The notes: generated by a model from the sequence alone, not told the origin. Positions 35,492-46,631 are shown, numbered from the stretch's first letter. The stretch: 64,000 nucleotides of DNA from Nepenthes gracilis (GCA_033239525.1 BSYO01000002.1:17952626-18016625); one strand, 5' to 3'. Made by a program: numbers and translations.

Positions 35492-38221
35492 TGAGACGGA
35501 CCGGATTATTTTTCCAATAAATAACCTCCGTCAATAATAACACAAACTAAAGTCCATAATTAACTTATGGAATCTATAGAAATTTCGGCAGAGTTTTCTC
35601 TGCAACTGGACGAAAAATAAAAAATACAACCTGCTCAAAAACATCCTATACAAGCATACATCTAATCGGAGGTTTAACACAAAGCCTACAACACAACACA
35701 CAGGATCACAATATCTATCATATCATCTATGACTCCAATACAGTACTCCAATCTACCGTATTAGATCTAGAGAGATGCCATCTAAAATGAAATAAAGCTC
35801 AAAACATCAATACAAACGTCGAAGCATACTATATCATCATAATCTGCAAAAGTATAACAAAACCATAAAAATAACAATGGGCCACATCCATCCATGAGTG
35901 GCTACTACATTTCATTACAACAATAGAACCAAATCTTCAAAGCACTTGACGTCCAGCTAATCTCTTCAAGCAAGTCTCTCTCCTTGCTCTAACTATCAGG
36001 CGCTGGCTAAGTGTTCTCATCTGAAAGAAAAACAACAAATAGTAAGGGTCAGCTTACAGCTCAACAAGTATAATCATACGCAAAACTCGAAGGCACATAA
36101 TAGAACTAGAACGGGGGGGATGCACGGAATCTCCATAATCATGAATCGAGAGAGGGAACAGGGAACATCTTGAATCACTAGATTCACACGGTTCTCACAG
36201 TTACATCGATTGGACATTATTTATTTTTATTATTACATCATCCTTGCAGACCCGGGCTAGTAGACCGTACTAGCCAACGATGCGAGAGAACGAGGATAGG
36301 AATGTGTTCGCTACACATTCTAAAGCCACGGCTGCATTTTAGGTCGGTAGCATTCGACCACTGGTTGCATCCACGCAACAATCAACGAACAGCTACATCT
36401 CGCTATGTAGTGTTCAATCGACACGCCCCACACCCCCGGGGACCAAAGAAATCATCGTTCTTCCACAGTAGTTTCCTAAAGCGTACCACGGACATTACCC
36501 ACTCCCACGAGTGGCCAGAATACGTGGCCAAGTATTCCTCGGGTTCACACCGCGATGGACATGGTATGCTAAAGAATACTACCCCTGTGAATCATGGTCC
36601 TAGTTTCAAGGTTAGTTCCACACTTGGGGAGGGAAATTCACATTTGCCACACACATTCACAACTCGGGAAATCTCATTCCCATCACATACATCTCCAACC
36701 GGGAGATCATTCCATCACAAAGCACAATGTGGATTCCCTTCCATTCACTGGCTCGGTTTACAACCTTTGGTGGGACTCAATTCCCTTATTCACAATCTGT
36801 GGGACTCAATTCCCTTACTTACAACAAATCATTTCAAGTTCACGTGAGAGATTAGGTTCCTTACCTCCGAAGATCTCATATCTCTTTGAAACCTCCGGGA
36901 CTCATTCCTTTGCTTCCAGCACATGGATACACATTTCGGAGCTTACATTTACGTTTAAACAGTTAAACGTTACTTTAATAACAATTAGAGGCATAATAGA
37001 TACATTTCTCATTTCATTTCGAGTGAACACATTTTAGAACACCCGAACGCCATGAACGGTTCAATGCTTGTGGGATCGGACATCCGGTGGACACGTATGC
37101 ACAATTGGTACACGATGGTTCATATTTGAGCTTAAATAAACATAACGCGATGATGGAAGCATGCAACTTCCCATTCATTTTCGGATAAGTAATAACAGAG
37201 GACTTTTAAGGCTCCCGGATGTCACGAACGGGTCAAATCTTGCGAAAACTGACATCCGGTCGAGAGATACATACAATCGGGATACGGGGACTCATATATT
37301 AGAGTCACTTCAACATTTTACGAGGGTAACAACATGTAATTTCCACCTTGGGTCTCGGGTGAACAATGTTAGGGCCAATTTAGAGGGCCCAGATACCGCG
37401 AACGGGTCGAGACGTGCAAAATCGAACCCGCGGCTAACATATATGCATCATTGGGACGTAGGGATTCACATTTTGAGGTCAATTTCAATATTCACGTACG
37501 AGAAACAGAAAATCCCTAATTTTGTGGGTTAGTGTTTCGGTGAAACAAAACCAAGTGGATCGGACACGATTCGAACAACTAACTACATATTCCTTGGTCA
37601 TTAATCATGGGTTACATGATTCTAACGTTCACGGAGGGTATCGACACAAAATGCCCAACAAAATCAAGCAAAACAATGAAAGAGAACGATAAGTGAGTAT
37701 GAGAACACTTGCCTCGACGTGTGCTTTCACCTTTATAACTAGCTCTCGGACGGATTTGGACTCCAGGGCCTCGATCTCCTCCTTTCTCTCACTAGGATCG
37801 GCACTCTCTCTCTCTCTAAAAACCCTAAACTGAGCGAAAAATGACGAGGAGAAGGTAGGGCACGACTTATATACTGCGCCACCGCTTGAGCGAGGCTTGA
37901 GCGAGCAGCAAGCGGCCGCGGTGCTGGCTTTCCCCGCTCGAGCATGGCTCTAGCGGCCAGCAAGCGGGGCTGGTTCTGGTTTTTCTGCTCGAGCTCCGCT
38001 CGAGCGGCCAGCGGGCCCGGGGGGTTCTGGAAAATGCGCTCCAGCCATGGCTCAAGCGCCCAGTAGGCGCAAGCCTGCTAGCAGTGCTTCAGCAGCACGA
38101 ATCCGGACTTTTCTCGATTTTTTTTCCGATACCCAACTTTATTCGTTTCATAGGCCTAGTATTGATCATTAGCATACTAATCACCTCATCATTTTCAAGT
38201 TTTTAAATCCGAAACCTCACA
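35492..38221 (-). mobile_element. Solo gypsy LTR, 2730 bp, with perfect target duplication
   Basis: The insert starts TGAGACGGACC and ends CCTCACA, flanked by GAGAA at 35487-35491 and 38222-38226. The uninterrupted sequence GCGCGAGAATCGAGCCC exists in the 5' LTR near 24633, confirming the empty site. No PBS, PPT or pol is present. Shared words (TAGTAAGGGT...TACAG near 36040, CCACGGACATTACCCACTCC near 36487) link it to the LTR at about 59270-61850, which has a PPT on its right; orientation is set to minus on that basis. ORFs inside it are incidental. Confidence 0.88.
37884..38090. repeat. GC-rich ~51-bp repeats inside the solo LTR
   Basis: About four diverged copies start near 37884, 37936, 37987 and 38038, each beginning GCTYGAGC/GCTCCAGC and containing AGCGGCCAGCRAGCGG. 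The block is strikingly GC-rich compared with the AT-rich rest of the LTR. Confidence 0.7.
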
Positions 38222-38681
38222 GAGAATCGAGCCCTTCTGCACAAGGAAAGCATCGTAGTACAACGGCCATAAAAGGCCATGGAGTTCTCACTCCAAGGCA
38301 CGCATTCATTCACCCACAATAAGCTCACACGCTTTCAGATGACAAATGCTATCCCTTTCTCTCTTTGCCACTACATTCCCAGCGAATATAGTGCTTAGAG
38401 CTATCACTCCTCACGAGCTAACAAAAGCCTCTCTTAACGATAGCATTCACCCATCTCAAACACTCTCTACATTTCTTTGCATTCTCTACTTTCACATTCT
38501 TAATTCGAAAGGTTATTTGTTGACTTGAGTATCGGAGTGTTTACAATGGGACAATCTCCCACCGTCACCTAATCTCCTATTCATAGTTGTAGTGTGCGGG
38601 ATCCAGATTCAATGGATGTAGCCGGACTCAGACAACCCACTTGACTCGAATCTGTTTAAAATTTAAATTCATAACGCATCA

Positions 38682-39664
38682 CATTTATTTATCATCTGCA
38701 TATCACATTTGAATTGAATTTTAATTTTTCACACATATTTAGCACAAATATTTACATTTTTAGAAATTAATATAAAAAATTGTGACAATAATTTGATGAG
38801 AAAGTTATGTGAACTTTCAAATTATTTATGGCAAAATAAAGATAAGAAAAATCATTATGATTACTTCATTGCAATTTATATATAAGTGGTTAATAATCCA
38901 TTATTTTTTTCGTTTTTTAATAAAATATAAAACTAGTATTTGATTAATGATAATTATCCTTATAATACTATCAACTTAAAAATAAATAATAACACATGAT
39001 AATAATATTGATAGATATGTCTTTAGGCAATCCCTGCATAGCTGCATGAAGTTGTTGGATGGGGCTCTAACCACTGTAATGTTGAATATTACAAATATAT
39101 AATAAAATACTTTTAGAATTTTGTAAAAATAATTACAAAATCATAATTTTTATCTTTTGAAAAATCAAAATATAAAATTTTATTTTTTAGAATATAATAT
39201 TTCAACCGTGGGATGAAATATCTCACTAACTACCGGATGAAAGAAAACTTTAGGAAATTTTCACTTCTAATAGAGGTAGAGATGCTTATTTTTTATATAT
39301 TAGTTGTCTATTTTAAAATAAATTATTATAATTTAATTATTTAAAAAAATTAAAAATTAATTATTTTAAAATAATTAAATTATAATTATTTATTTTTAAA
39401 TAATTTATTAAAATAAAAAAATAAATTTCTCTAATTTTTTTTTTAATGATAAAGCTCCTTCAATGCGACGATGAGATTGCATTTTCGTCGGCGAAGTCAC
39501 GCCCGACAAGATCAAGGCTCCCAATGTTAATCATAATTCCACGTGGCCACTTCTTGTCCGCCGACGGAAGGGTTTTTTTTTTTTTTAATGCCAACTTAAA
39601 ATATTAAAATTAAAAAATCATATAACATCGGTACAAATAAGAATTGCCTTAGTGAAAACTCTTT
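38682..39664. other. AT-rich spacer between two Tat-type elements
   Basis: No coding content is visible. It contains a strong AT inverted repeat (39325-39386), a short GC-richer patch around 39470-39570, and, next to the following element, a 55-bp stretch (39610-39664) resembling the element's right flank. Confidence 0.55.
39325..39386. repeat. AT-rich inverted repeat (hairpin)
   Basis: ATTATAATTTAATTATTT at 39325-39342 is the exact reverse complement of 39369-39386, with a 26-base loop. Pairing continues outward with a one-base offset (AAAATAAAT with ATTTATTTT). It could be a MITE remnant or a chance AT palindrome. Confidence 0.65.
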
Positions 39665-40830
39665 TGATACGTACCTGGATTCGACTTCGAACAGATTCGG
39701 ATTCTTCTGGATGGTTTGAACCATTCCCGTTCATCGTCTGATTTAACCTTGCACACCACTAAAACGAACAAGAGGCCGGCGTTAATTTCGGAAAGTTGTG
39801 TCTTGTTGAAAATATTCCGACGCATTTATTAATCTGAGCAGTCAAAGAATGAAATCCAGGCGAGAGAGTGAAAAAGAGAAAAGAGTGTTTGGCCAGGATG
39901 TAAAGACGTGAGGTCTTCTTGGATCAGGGAGGTGGGAAGGCAAGAACGTAGTGAGGGCTCACTTGTTGCCTTAGAGTTTTTGGGAGAGAAAGGCAGAAGA
40001 AGGCTTACGTGAGCACTTAATCGTCCCAGCAAGCGTATGCGATTGGCAGTGTTCAAGAAGGCTTGCGTCAATGAAGGCGTAATTGAGAGCGTACCTTGAA
40101 TGATGATTCAATGGCTTCTTTTGAAGTTGAGAGGGCGATCCCCCTTCTTTGGGAGGAGTGATCGCCTTCCTGATTTGCTGGCATGCTTGCCTTCTGGGGC
40201 AGATGTCGGTTGCCATGCTGACCGTGATTGTTTCCTTGTGAGGCGGCCAACAACTTTCCAAGTTGGTTTCTTTCCTCCTCAGCATATTACCGTTGGAGTG
40301 CCTTGGTTGGCAAGGAATAGGGAAGATCTGGCGCTTTTCTTATTGAAGGGCGCCAATCTTGTTAATGTCCTTTTTGGTCTAAGTCGAGATCGTGGAATAT
40401 CCTTGGAGGATCGTTGTTGGCCTTTCAATGACTGGTGGGCATAAACGGGTCAGGCCCGTTACTGTTGAAAGGCTTCTTGGGGGCCAACATGCAAAACGCG
40501 GACGGTCAATGCTCGAGTTGACCGTCTGCGTGCGTGTTGGCCGCCCTTGTGAAGGGTATCCGTCGTTAGCCGCCAGATGGGCCATGGGCCTGAGTGAGCT
40601 AGGCCCATTACTGTATAAGAGCCCCTTTGGGTCTAATGCGCACAAGGCAGACGGTCAACTTTGAGTTGACCTTCTGTTTGAGAGTTAGCCGCCCAGCGGT
40701 CAACACCAGCGTTGACCGTTCTGGGTTTTTCAGCTTTTGGGCCCGTTTTCTAACTGGGCCGTCAATTTGTTGACCGTCGTCTTGGGCCTTTGACTTTTTT
40801 GGGACCAGCCCATTTTTGGTGTACCCATCA
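39665..40830 (-). repeat. Left (3') LTR of the non-autonomous element
   Basis: This 1166-bp LTR begins TGATACGTACC and ends GTGTACCCATCA on plus. It matches 45600-46631 for about the first 1 kb. The distal part (40680-40830) is rich in GGTCAAC/GTTGACC words. Confidence 0.88.
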
Positions 40831-40846
40831 CTAGCCCCCCATGCTG
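40831..40846 (-). other. Polypurine tract of the non-autonomous element
   Basis: On the minus strand this reads AGCATGGGGGGCTAG, directly before the LTR start TGATGGG. It is nearly the same as the tract of the neighbouring Tat element. Confidence 0.8.
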
Positions 40847-40953
40847 GTGGCCAAAAATCTGGCCTCCAGTATGTTCATGATGGGATGCCTTTTCTTGCTT
40901 TGAGGATCTCGTGGAAATTCATAAAGAGAGTGAAGGAGAGTTTGACCGGAATT

Positions 40954-41165
40954 GTTGACCGTTTTGGTCAATTCCGAAGCACCAGAATTGTTGACCGTTT
41001 TGCTCAATTCCGAAGCACCAGAATTGTTGACCGTTTTGGTCAATTCCGGAGCACCAAAATTGTTGACCGTTTTGGTCAATTCTGGAGCACCAGAATTGTT
41101 GACCGTTTTGGTCAATTCCAGAGTACTAGAATTGTTGACCATTTTGGCTAATTCTGGGAACGCTT
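40954..41165. repeat. 36-bp minisatellite with inverted TTGACC/GGTCAA
   Basis: Six copies start at 40954, 40990, 41026, 41062, 41098 and 41134. Most units carry TTGACCGTTTTGGTCAA, a 6-bp inverted repeat with a 5-base spacer, followed by TTCCGAAGCACCAGAAT. Because 36 is divisible by three, all six frames give 12-residue repeats, which explains the long overlapping ORFs here; none is claimed as coding. Confidence 0.9.
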
Positions 41166-41522
41166 TCTGCCAACTTTTGGCCGATTTGCAAGGCAGAAAA
41201 TGACACGTGTCTTCCTTTGATTGGGCGGAGATCCTGGCCATTAATGCGCTAGAGATCCGTCTTTTTGCTGGGTCAAGTTGGGAGGCGACACGTGGCTAGA
41301 CTGATGGCGTCCTTAATGAGGGGTTTCTGCGCTAGAGACCCGTCCTTTTGTGAGGTCAAGTGAGGAGGTGACGCATGGCAGGACTGCCGACGTCCTTTGT
41401 ATGCTTGGCTCTTAAGTTTCCCCTTCGTATTTTGCAATCAATTACGCCTTCAAACCGTCATCTTCTTCGTTCTCGTTTCTCAGACGAACTCTTCCAAAAG
41501 AAACCCTAGCTTCCGCTTGATT

Positions 41523-43326
41523 ATGGCTTCCGTCGCAGACTTTCCGTCCTCCTTGAGAGAAAAAGATGTGAAGGCACTGTGTGTGGAATTCAACATTCCC
41601 AAAGATATGGCCTGGAGGGTTCCGGGCGAGGACGACAGGGCCTTTACCCCACCAAGGGGTTCGTCACTGTTTACGAGGCCCATCTGAGGTGCGGCCTCTG
41701 TCTGCCCATGCCGAAAGAGCTAGAGTCAATTGTGGCGGCTCTACGAGTACCCATCGCTCAGCTCCATGCCAACGCAGTGAGGTACCTTTGCACCTTATGT
41801 ATTTTTGCCCGGAAGCTTGGCCAGAAATTTAGGATGTCTGGCGTTAAAGTTGTATTTAAAGTGACCCAGGGGGCGGAGTGGATTTCACTCAGTCCCCGTA
41901 CAGGAATAAAAATTAACACGGCCATTTATGATTCGCTGAAGAATTGAAAAAACCGGTTCTTCTTTGTGAAAGTGGGAGAGAAATGGCCTATTGCGAGGAG
42001 TTGGGGCAAGGTTCCGGAGGCACACCTTGGTACGCCGTCTCCGACAGAGAGCGCCGCGTACGCCTGGTTGACCAAGGCCATACAGCTTAACCCTGATGAG
42101 TTCAAGAGAGAATTCTTAGTTTCCCAGGCGGAGACCAAGAAGGTTAACTGGGGGTCGCCATCACCGGCTTAAAAGCCACACCCTCCGATTATGATGATGA
42201 GGCATGAAGACTCAAGGGGTGTGATCATCCGCCCAAGGCCCACGGAGGAAGCTACTGAGAGGGTAATTGGCACACCCTCATCGTCTTCGTCGCAGATTGA
42301 CCTTGTGGCTGCCGGGATCTGCGGCGGATCCGCAAAGACTTCTTGAGTGGGGAAGTCCTTCGAGGATAAGTGGCGGAGGCCGGAGGAGTCATCTCGCCCC
42401 GGCTGCGGCGAAAGGTGGTTCCTGTGCGCGCTCGGATGGAATCTGTGGAGGAGCCAGCTCGCGACGTGCCCGAGGGTTCACTTGTTTTTATTGTGGAGCC
42501 GTCGGACGAGAGCCGATCTACCCGGCCGTGCCCAAAGGTGCCAGAGAAGGAAGCTTTGTCAAGTGACCGCACTCCTGAGGCCGCAAGAGAGGAGCTCGCC
42601 GCTGGCCGTTTGATGATGATGAGTTTCTGGACCATATTTTGGATGAAGCAGCGGCGTGTTCGGTGCGAGAGGATGCTCCTGACTCGTCATCTCCTATTCC
42701 ACCGCCAGCTGGACTAGGCCTAGAGTCCAGGCCTGTGAGGTCCTTCAGGAAGACTTATGAGGTATGACTTCTGCAATGGCTTCCTTGTATTTCTTTCTTC
42801 CTTGTATTTGTAACTCACACTTTATTTTTGTCCTGTGCAGTCAAGAAGGTTGATCTCAGCTGTCTCCCGGGAAGTGGAGCAACGCGATCGCATCATTGCA
42901 GATCGGGAGGCTGAGATCGCCTGGCTGGAGGCCAAGCTGGCCGCCGCCTCAGGAGGGGAGCTCCGTGAGCAGACCGCTACTCTTGAGGCTGTCATGGCGG
43001 GCGTGGAGGCAGAGAATGCTAAGCTAAAAGTCGAGGTTGCTCGCTTGAAGGAGGAGGAGGATCGACTTAAGGCGAGCAACAAACGCCTTGCAGATCGAGC
43101 CGCCGCCGCAGAGAGCAAGTTGGCCACTCGAATGAGCCCCCATGAGATCGGGGGGGCACTGCACGCCCGGCTGTTGGAGGGGCTCAACATTGGACGGCGC
43201 GTTGCACGGTTGATCGTTCCTGACTTCTCAGTGGAGTTTATCAATCAGAGAAACCGCGTAACGCAACGTAAGGAAGATCTAGAAGGAGAGCCACGAGACA
43301 GCCAGGGTGGTACGCCGCCCCTGTAG
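41523..43326 (+). pseudogene. Antisense coiled-coil ORF with intron (gypsy-type transposon family-like)
   Basis: The start is ATG at 41523 (MASVADFPSSLREKD, then VEFNIPKDMAW). A one-base frameshift at about 41655 leads into GFVTVYEAHLRCGLCLPM and LHANAVRYLCTLCIFARKLG. A stop at 41945 replaces an expected Trp codon (KN*KNRFFFVKV), followed by WGKVPEAHLG. A Ser/Glu-rich linker follows (to 42761). The 79-bp intron 42762-42840 has donor GAG|GTATGA and acceptor CTGTGCAG, and joins the frame ...RKTYE to SRRLISAVSREVEQ. The coiled coil (AEIAWLEAKLAAA ... ENAKLKVEVARLKEEEDRL) and tail RMSPHEIGG ... IARLIVPDFSVEFI-like sequence end at a TAG (43324-43326). It matches the antisense ORF of the Tat element in domains and intron position. 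It is probably a pseudogene with two lesions; its function is unknown. Confidence 0.75.
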
Positions 43327-43854
43327 CCTTTTGTATTTCTTTTGCTTTTTGGATCTCATGTAAATTGTAACACACTTTATGAGCAATAAAATAGAAATCC
43401 TTTTCAGTTTGGTGTCCACTGTCTTTTATTGCTTTTTGTGTTTGCGTGAGTCGTTGCATTGGGCGGCCAACCTGGTTGGCCGGTGACCGTTGCTTAGTTG
43501 CCTAAGGAGCTGAGTCCCTAGGCTTGGTAGGTGGCTGCGTTAACTAGCCTTGCGGTACTGTCCAAGTGGAAACTTGGGCAGTCAGTGTTAGAGAAGGAAC
43601 GCTTCTTGTTACTGTTTGACCACGCTACCCTTTCGTTGAGAAGGTTATTGTGTAGGCGGCCAACCTAGTTGGCTGGCGTCAAGGAATAAGATCCTGTCAG
43701 GCGTGCGGTTGTATTAACCAGCCTGGTGGCGCCGTACAAGTGAAGACTTGGGCTGCCAATGTTGGAGAAGAAATGTTTCTTCCTTCGACCATCGTTGACT
43801 GACGTTGCTGCCCCCCGAGAGGAGGTCGTCGCGTGTGCCATACTTGCCTCCTAA

Positions 43855-44106
43855 GGTTTTTAGACCGCTGTGGGCCACTTGGATGACAAAGGTTTCAGAC
43901 CGCTCATGGGCCACCTGGATGACTAGGGTTTCAGACCGCTTATGGGCCACCTGGATGACTAAGATTTCAGACCGCTCATGGGCCACCTGGATGACCAGGG
44001 TTTCAGACCGCTCATGGGCCACCTAGATGACCAGGGTTTAAGACCGCTCATAGGCCACCTGGATGACCAGGATTTCAGACCACTTTTGGGCCACCTAGAT
44101 GACTAG
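43855..44106. repeat. 36-bp minisatellite, 7 copies
   Basis: Units begin at 43855 and repeat exactly every 36 bp to 44106, consensus GGTTTCAGACCGCTCATGGG followed by CCACCTGGATGACCAG. The reverse complement core (GGCCCATGAGCGGTC) matches the 40-bp array at 30818-31056 in the other element. Both arrays sit between antisense ORF and the gag-pol side, in the same element-relative orientation. Confidence 0.92.
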
Positions 44107-45583
44107 GGTTTAACGAGAGGGTGAAGACCCTCCCAACTTAGGGGCAGTCTAGGTCGGGTAAACTTGCAAGGCAAACACAGTTCATATGTATGCACACAGA
44201 GCCTAGAATTCTATATGCTAAGTAAACTTCTTATTTTGTCAAATTAAAACAAGCATGCGAATGAATGCACACAAATGGGTGAGTGCGTACCTAGATTCGG
44301 TGTGGAATCATTGTTGGTGCATGAGCGGTGTTCTTATAATCGGCTCACCACCCTGAGCGCACAGCTGGCATGCACTGCTTCGGAGAGTCGTTGGGGCGCT
44401 TTGGTAGGCGACTTGGCCTATGGCCCCTGTGCTCCGTGGGGTTTGGTCCTTTGCTATGAATTGGTTGGGTAGCGTACTGTTACCGCTTCGGTAGCCTATT
44501 GGCTAAGGGTTTGGGTCCTATTGTCGGCTGATACTGCCTCAGGTGACCCGGACCAGTGCTGCACTTGGCTGGATGATATTTTCCGTGGTGCAATGGGTGG
44601 TGGGTCGAGAAAATCGAGCTCCCGTTGCATGTTTTGACATAACTTTTACAGGTCTAACATCTGCACAACAGTCATAGCGGGATCATCCTCTTGACCGAGC
44701 AATGCTACGTGGTGAAGGTCGCGCCGAGAAGATCGCGGCGAGGGCTCCGTAGAGGCGGAGAAGATCCGTGACGAGGAGCCGGGAAGGCCGCAGAAGATCT
44801 AGCCACGAGAGCTCGCAGCCGGAGAGATCCGCGGCGGCAGAGACGAGAGAAGATCCGCGAGGGAGCTCACGCAGCCGAGAAGAGCGCGCGAGGAGCTCCG
44901 GCGAGGCCGAGAGAAGATCACGGCGGAGGAGCTCCGGCAGCCGGAGAGATCGCGGCTAGGAGCTCCAGTAGGCCAGAGAGATCTGGCAAAGAAGGTGACT
45001 GCCTAGAGAGCCGAAATACTCCTCAATTTGATTGGAATGCCGGAGAGCTTTTGCGTTCAGTAGGGCTCTAAGACGCTCTATTTAGCTGAAGAGTGAAGGA
45101 CAAAAACGAAGCTTAAGTTTTGAGGGAAGCTTTGTTGCCCAATCAGGTTCCTTTGGCATGGCTCCTTGGGACCGGATTGATCACTTCTCCGGGAGTGGGC
45201 CCTATCGCTCCGATACTCTCAAATACCGAGGTCGTCGGACTGATGAAATAGGTACTGGGGCTACCTGGGTCCTGAGGTCGTCAGGCCGATTGATCCTATG
45301 AGGATGCTGACCTCCTCAGATCGCTTGAAAGCCGATCGGCGAAGCCCCCAGTGTTACATCTTCTAATGGGTGCAGACGATCAAGAAGAGGGTGCTCTTCT
45401 AAGTGCTGGGCACTAGCACATTCGACGTCAATCACCTGTTAGCACGGCTACCCGATGAGGGGTCGTCGCCATGGAAGGTGATATCTTTAGTCATCGTCTT
45501 GGGCAACCAGATATTGGCCGTGTTTGTTTTGCATAAGAGATTGAGTGTTGATGGGAGACGCTAGATTTTTTTGTCGTGTTTCT
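44107..45583. other. Non-coding internal region with GC/purine-rich block
   Basis: This lies between the minisatellite and the PBS, where gag-pol would be in an autonomous element. No retroviral domain is visible. At 44700-44990 there is a block of irregular repeats of GCCGGAGAGATC, GAGGAGCTCCGG and AGAAGATC, giving Arg/Glu/Ser-rich ORFs that are probably not genes. Confidence 0.6.
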
Positions 45584-45599
45584 CATGCACGGGCGCCAA
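45584..45599 (-). other. Primer-binding site of the non-autonomous element
   Basis: On the minus strand TTGGCGCCCGTGCATG directly follows the LTR end (CGCATCA). TTGGCGCC is the usual start of Tat-type PBSs. Confidence 0.75.
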
Positions 45600-46631
45600 T
45601 GATGCGTACCTTTGATCCGATTTGAGCAATTTGGATTCTTATGGATGGTTTGAATCGGCTCCGTTCACTGAGTACGAACCTTGCACTCCACTAAAACGAA
45701 CAAGAGTTCAGCGTTATCGGCGGAAAGTTATCCCACCGAAAACACTCCGACACTCAAGTTAGTACAAACAGTCTCTGAAAGAATGAAACTGAAATTGAGA
45801 GAGTGAAAAGAAGAGAAAGAGTGTTTGACCCAGATGTAAGAGAGACGTGAGGTCTTCTTGGATCTGGGAGGTGGGAAGACAGTAAACGGTCGTGAGGGCT
45901 TGCTTGTTGCCTTAGAGTTTTTTGGGAGAACGAAGGTGGCAGAGAAGGCAGACTTCTGTGAGCACTCGATCATCCCAGCAAACGTATGTGATTGGCAGTG
46001 TTCAAGAAGGCTTGCGTCAATGAAGGCGTAATTGAGAGCGCGCCTTGAATGATGATTCAATGGCTTCTTTTGTAACTGAGAGGGCGATCCCCCTTCTTTG
46101 GGAGGAGTGATCGCCTTCCCGATTCTTCATGGTGCTTGCCTCCGGAGCGGATACTTAGTTGCCATGCCTTGAGTGATTGTTTCCTTATGAGGCGGCCAAC
46201 AACTTTCCAAGTTGGTTTCTTTCCTCCTCAACATATTACCGTTGGAGTGCCTTGGTTGGCAAGAAATAGGGATGATCTGGCGCTTTCCTTCTTTGAAGGG
46301 CGCCAATCTTGTTAATGTCCTTTTTGGTCTGAGTCGAGATTGTGGAATATCCTTGGAGGATCGTTGTTGGCCTTTCAATGACTGGTGGGCCTAAACAGGT
46401 CAGGCCCGTTACTGTTGAAAGGCTTCTTGGGGCTCAACGTACAAAACGCGGACGGTCAATGCTCGAGTTGACTATCTGCGTGCGTGTTGGCCGCCCTTGT
46501 GAAGGGTATCCGTCGTCAGCCGCCAGATGGGCCATGGGCCTGAGTGAGCCAGGCTTATTACTGTAGAAGAGCTCCTTTGGGTCTAATGCGCACAAGGCAG
46601 ACGGTCAACTTTGAGTTGATCGTCTATTTGA
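45600..46631 (-). repeat. Right (5') LTR, truncated
   Basis: This starts TGATGCGTACC and follows 39665-40700 closely up to CGTCTATTTGA at 46631. The last ~130-200 bp present in the left LTR (ending GTACCCATCA) are missing. The sequence then passes abruptly into AT-rich DNA resembling the element's left flank. Confidence 0.85.

Larger units (their letters stand above)
24188..38681 (+). mobile_element. Ty3/gypsy Tat-lineage retrotransposon
   Basis: This plus-strand element is about 14.5 kb including a 2.7-kb solo LTR in its 3' LTR. LTRs start TGATGGGYA and end GCATCA. The PBS-like TGGTGCCATCTATGGG follows the 5' LTR, and a G-rich PPT (ATGGGGGGCTAG) precedes the 3' LTR. The domain order is gag, protease, RT, RNase H, a second archaeal-type RNase H, and integrase. 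The extra RNase H before integrase and the long non-coding/antisense region after pol identify the Tat lineage. The flanking 5 bp are TATTT and CATTT, a target duplication with one difference. Many stops and shifts make it inactive. Confidence 0.9.
35000..38681 (+). repeat. 3' LTR of Tat element, interrupted by a solo LTR
   Basis: This begins TGATGGGTATGCTAGTAATG and ends ACGCATCA. Positions 35492-38226 are an inserted LTR plus duplicated target; without it the LTR is 947 bp and aligns with 24188-25076. The 5-bp sequence after it is CATTT (TATTT at the left flank of the element). Confidence 0.88.
39665..46631 (-). mobile_element. Non-autonomous Tat-related LTR element
   Basis: This is a minus-strand element with its 3' LTR at 39665-40830, PPT at 40831-40846, PBS at 45584-45599 (TTGGCGCCCGTGCATG on minus) and a truncated 5' LTR at 45600-46631. 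The internal region (about 4.8 kb) has an antisense coiled-coil ORF (plus strand, 41523-43326), two 36-bp minisatellites and a purine/GC-rich block. I find no gag, protease, RT, RNase H or integrase on either strand. The PPT, LTR start (TGATGGGTACACC on minus), antisense ORF and one minisatellite are shared with the Tat element at 24188-38681. It would need enzymes in trans from an autonomous relative. Confidence 0.82.

Noticed and set aside
36302..37037. 181- and 147-codon ORFs inside the solo LTR
   Set aside because: They lie in non-coding LTR sequence, overlap each other in different frames and match no retroelement protein.
40816..41241. Long overlapping ORFs on both strands with 12-residue repeats
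   Set aside because: They are produced by a 36-bp tandem repeat, which is open in several frames by arithmetic; there is no independent coding evidence.
42252..42635. Minus-strand 127-codon ORF and plus-strand 99/88-codon ORFs
   Set aside because: They are shadows of the linker region of the plus-strand antisense-type ORF in GC-rich sequence.
43714..44026. Repeat-coded ORFs on both strands (AHERSETLVIQV-type and SDRSWATWMT-type)
   Set aside because: Again a 36-bp minisatellite; the frames extend only as far as the array plus chance flanks.
44768..44959. Arg/Ser/Glu-rich ORF (SR-like protein)
   Set aside because: Produced by irregular GAGATC/GAGCTC repeats in a retroelement interior, with no RRM or start context.
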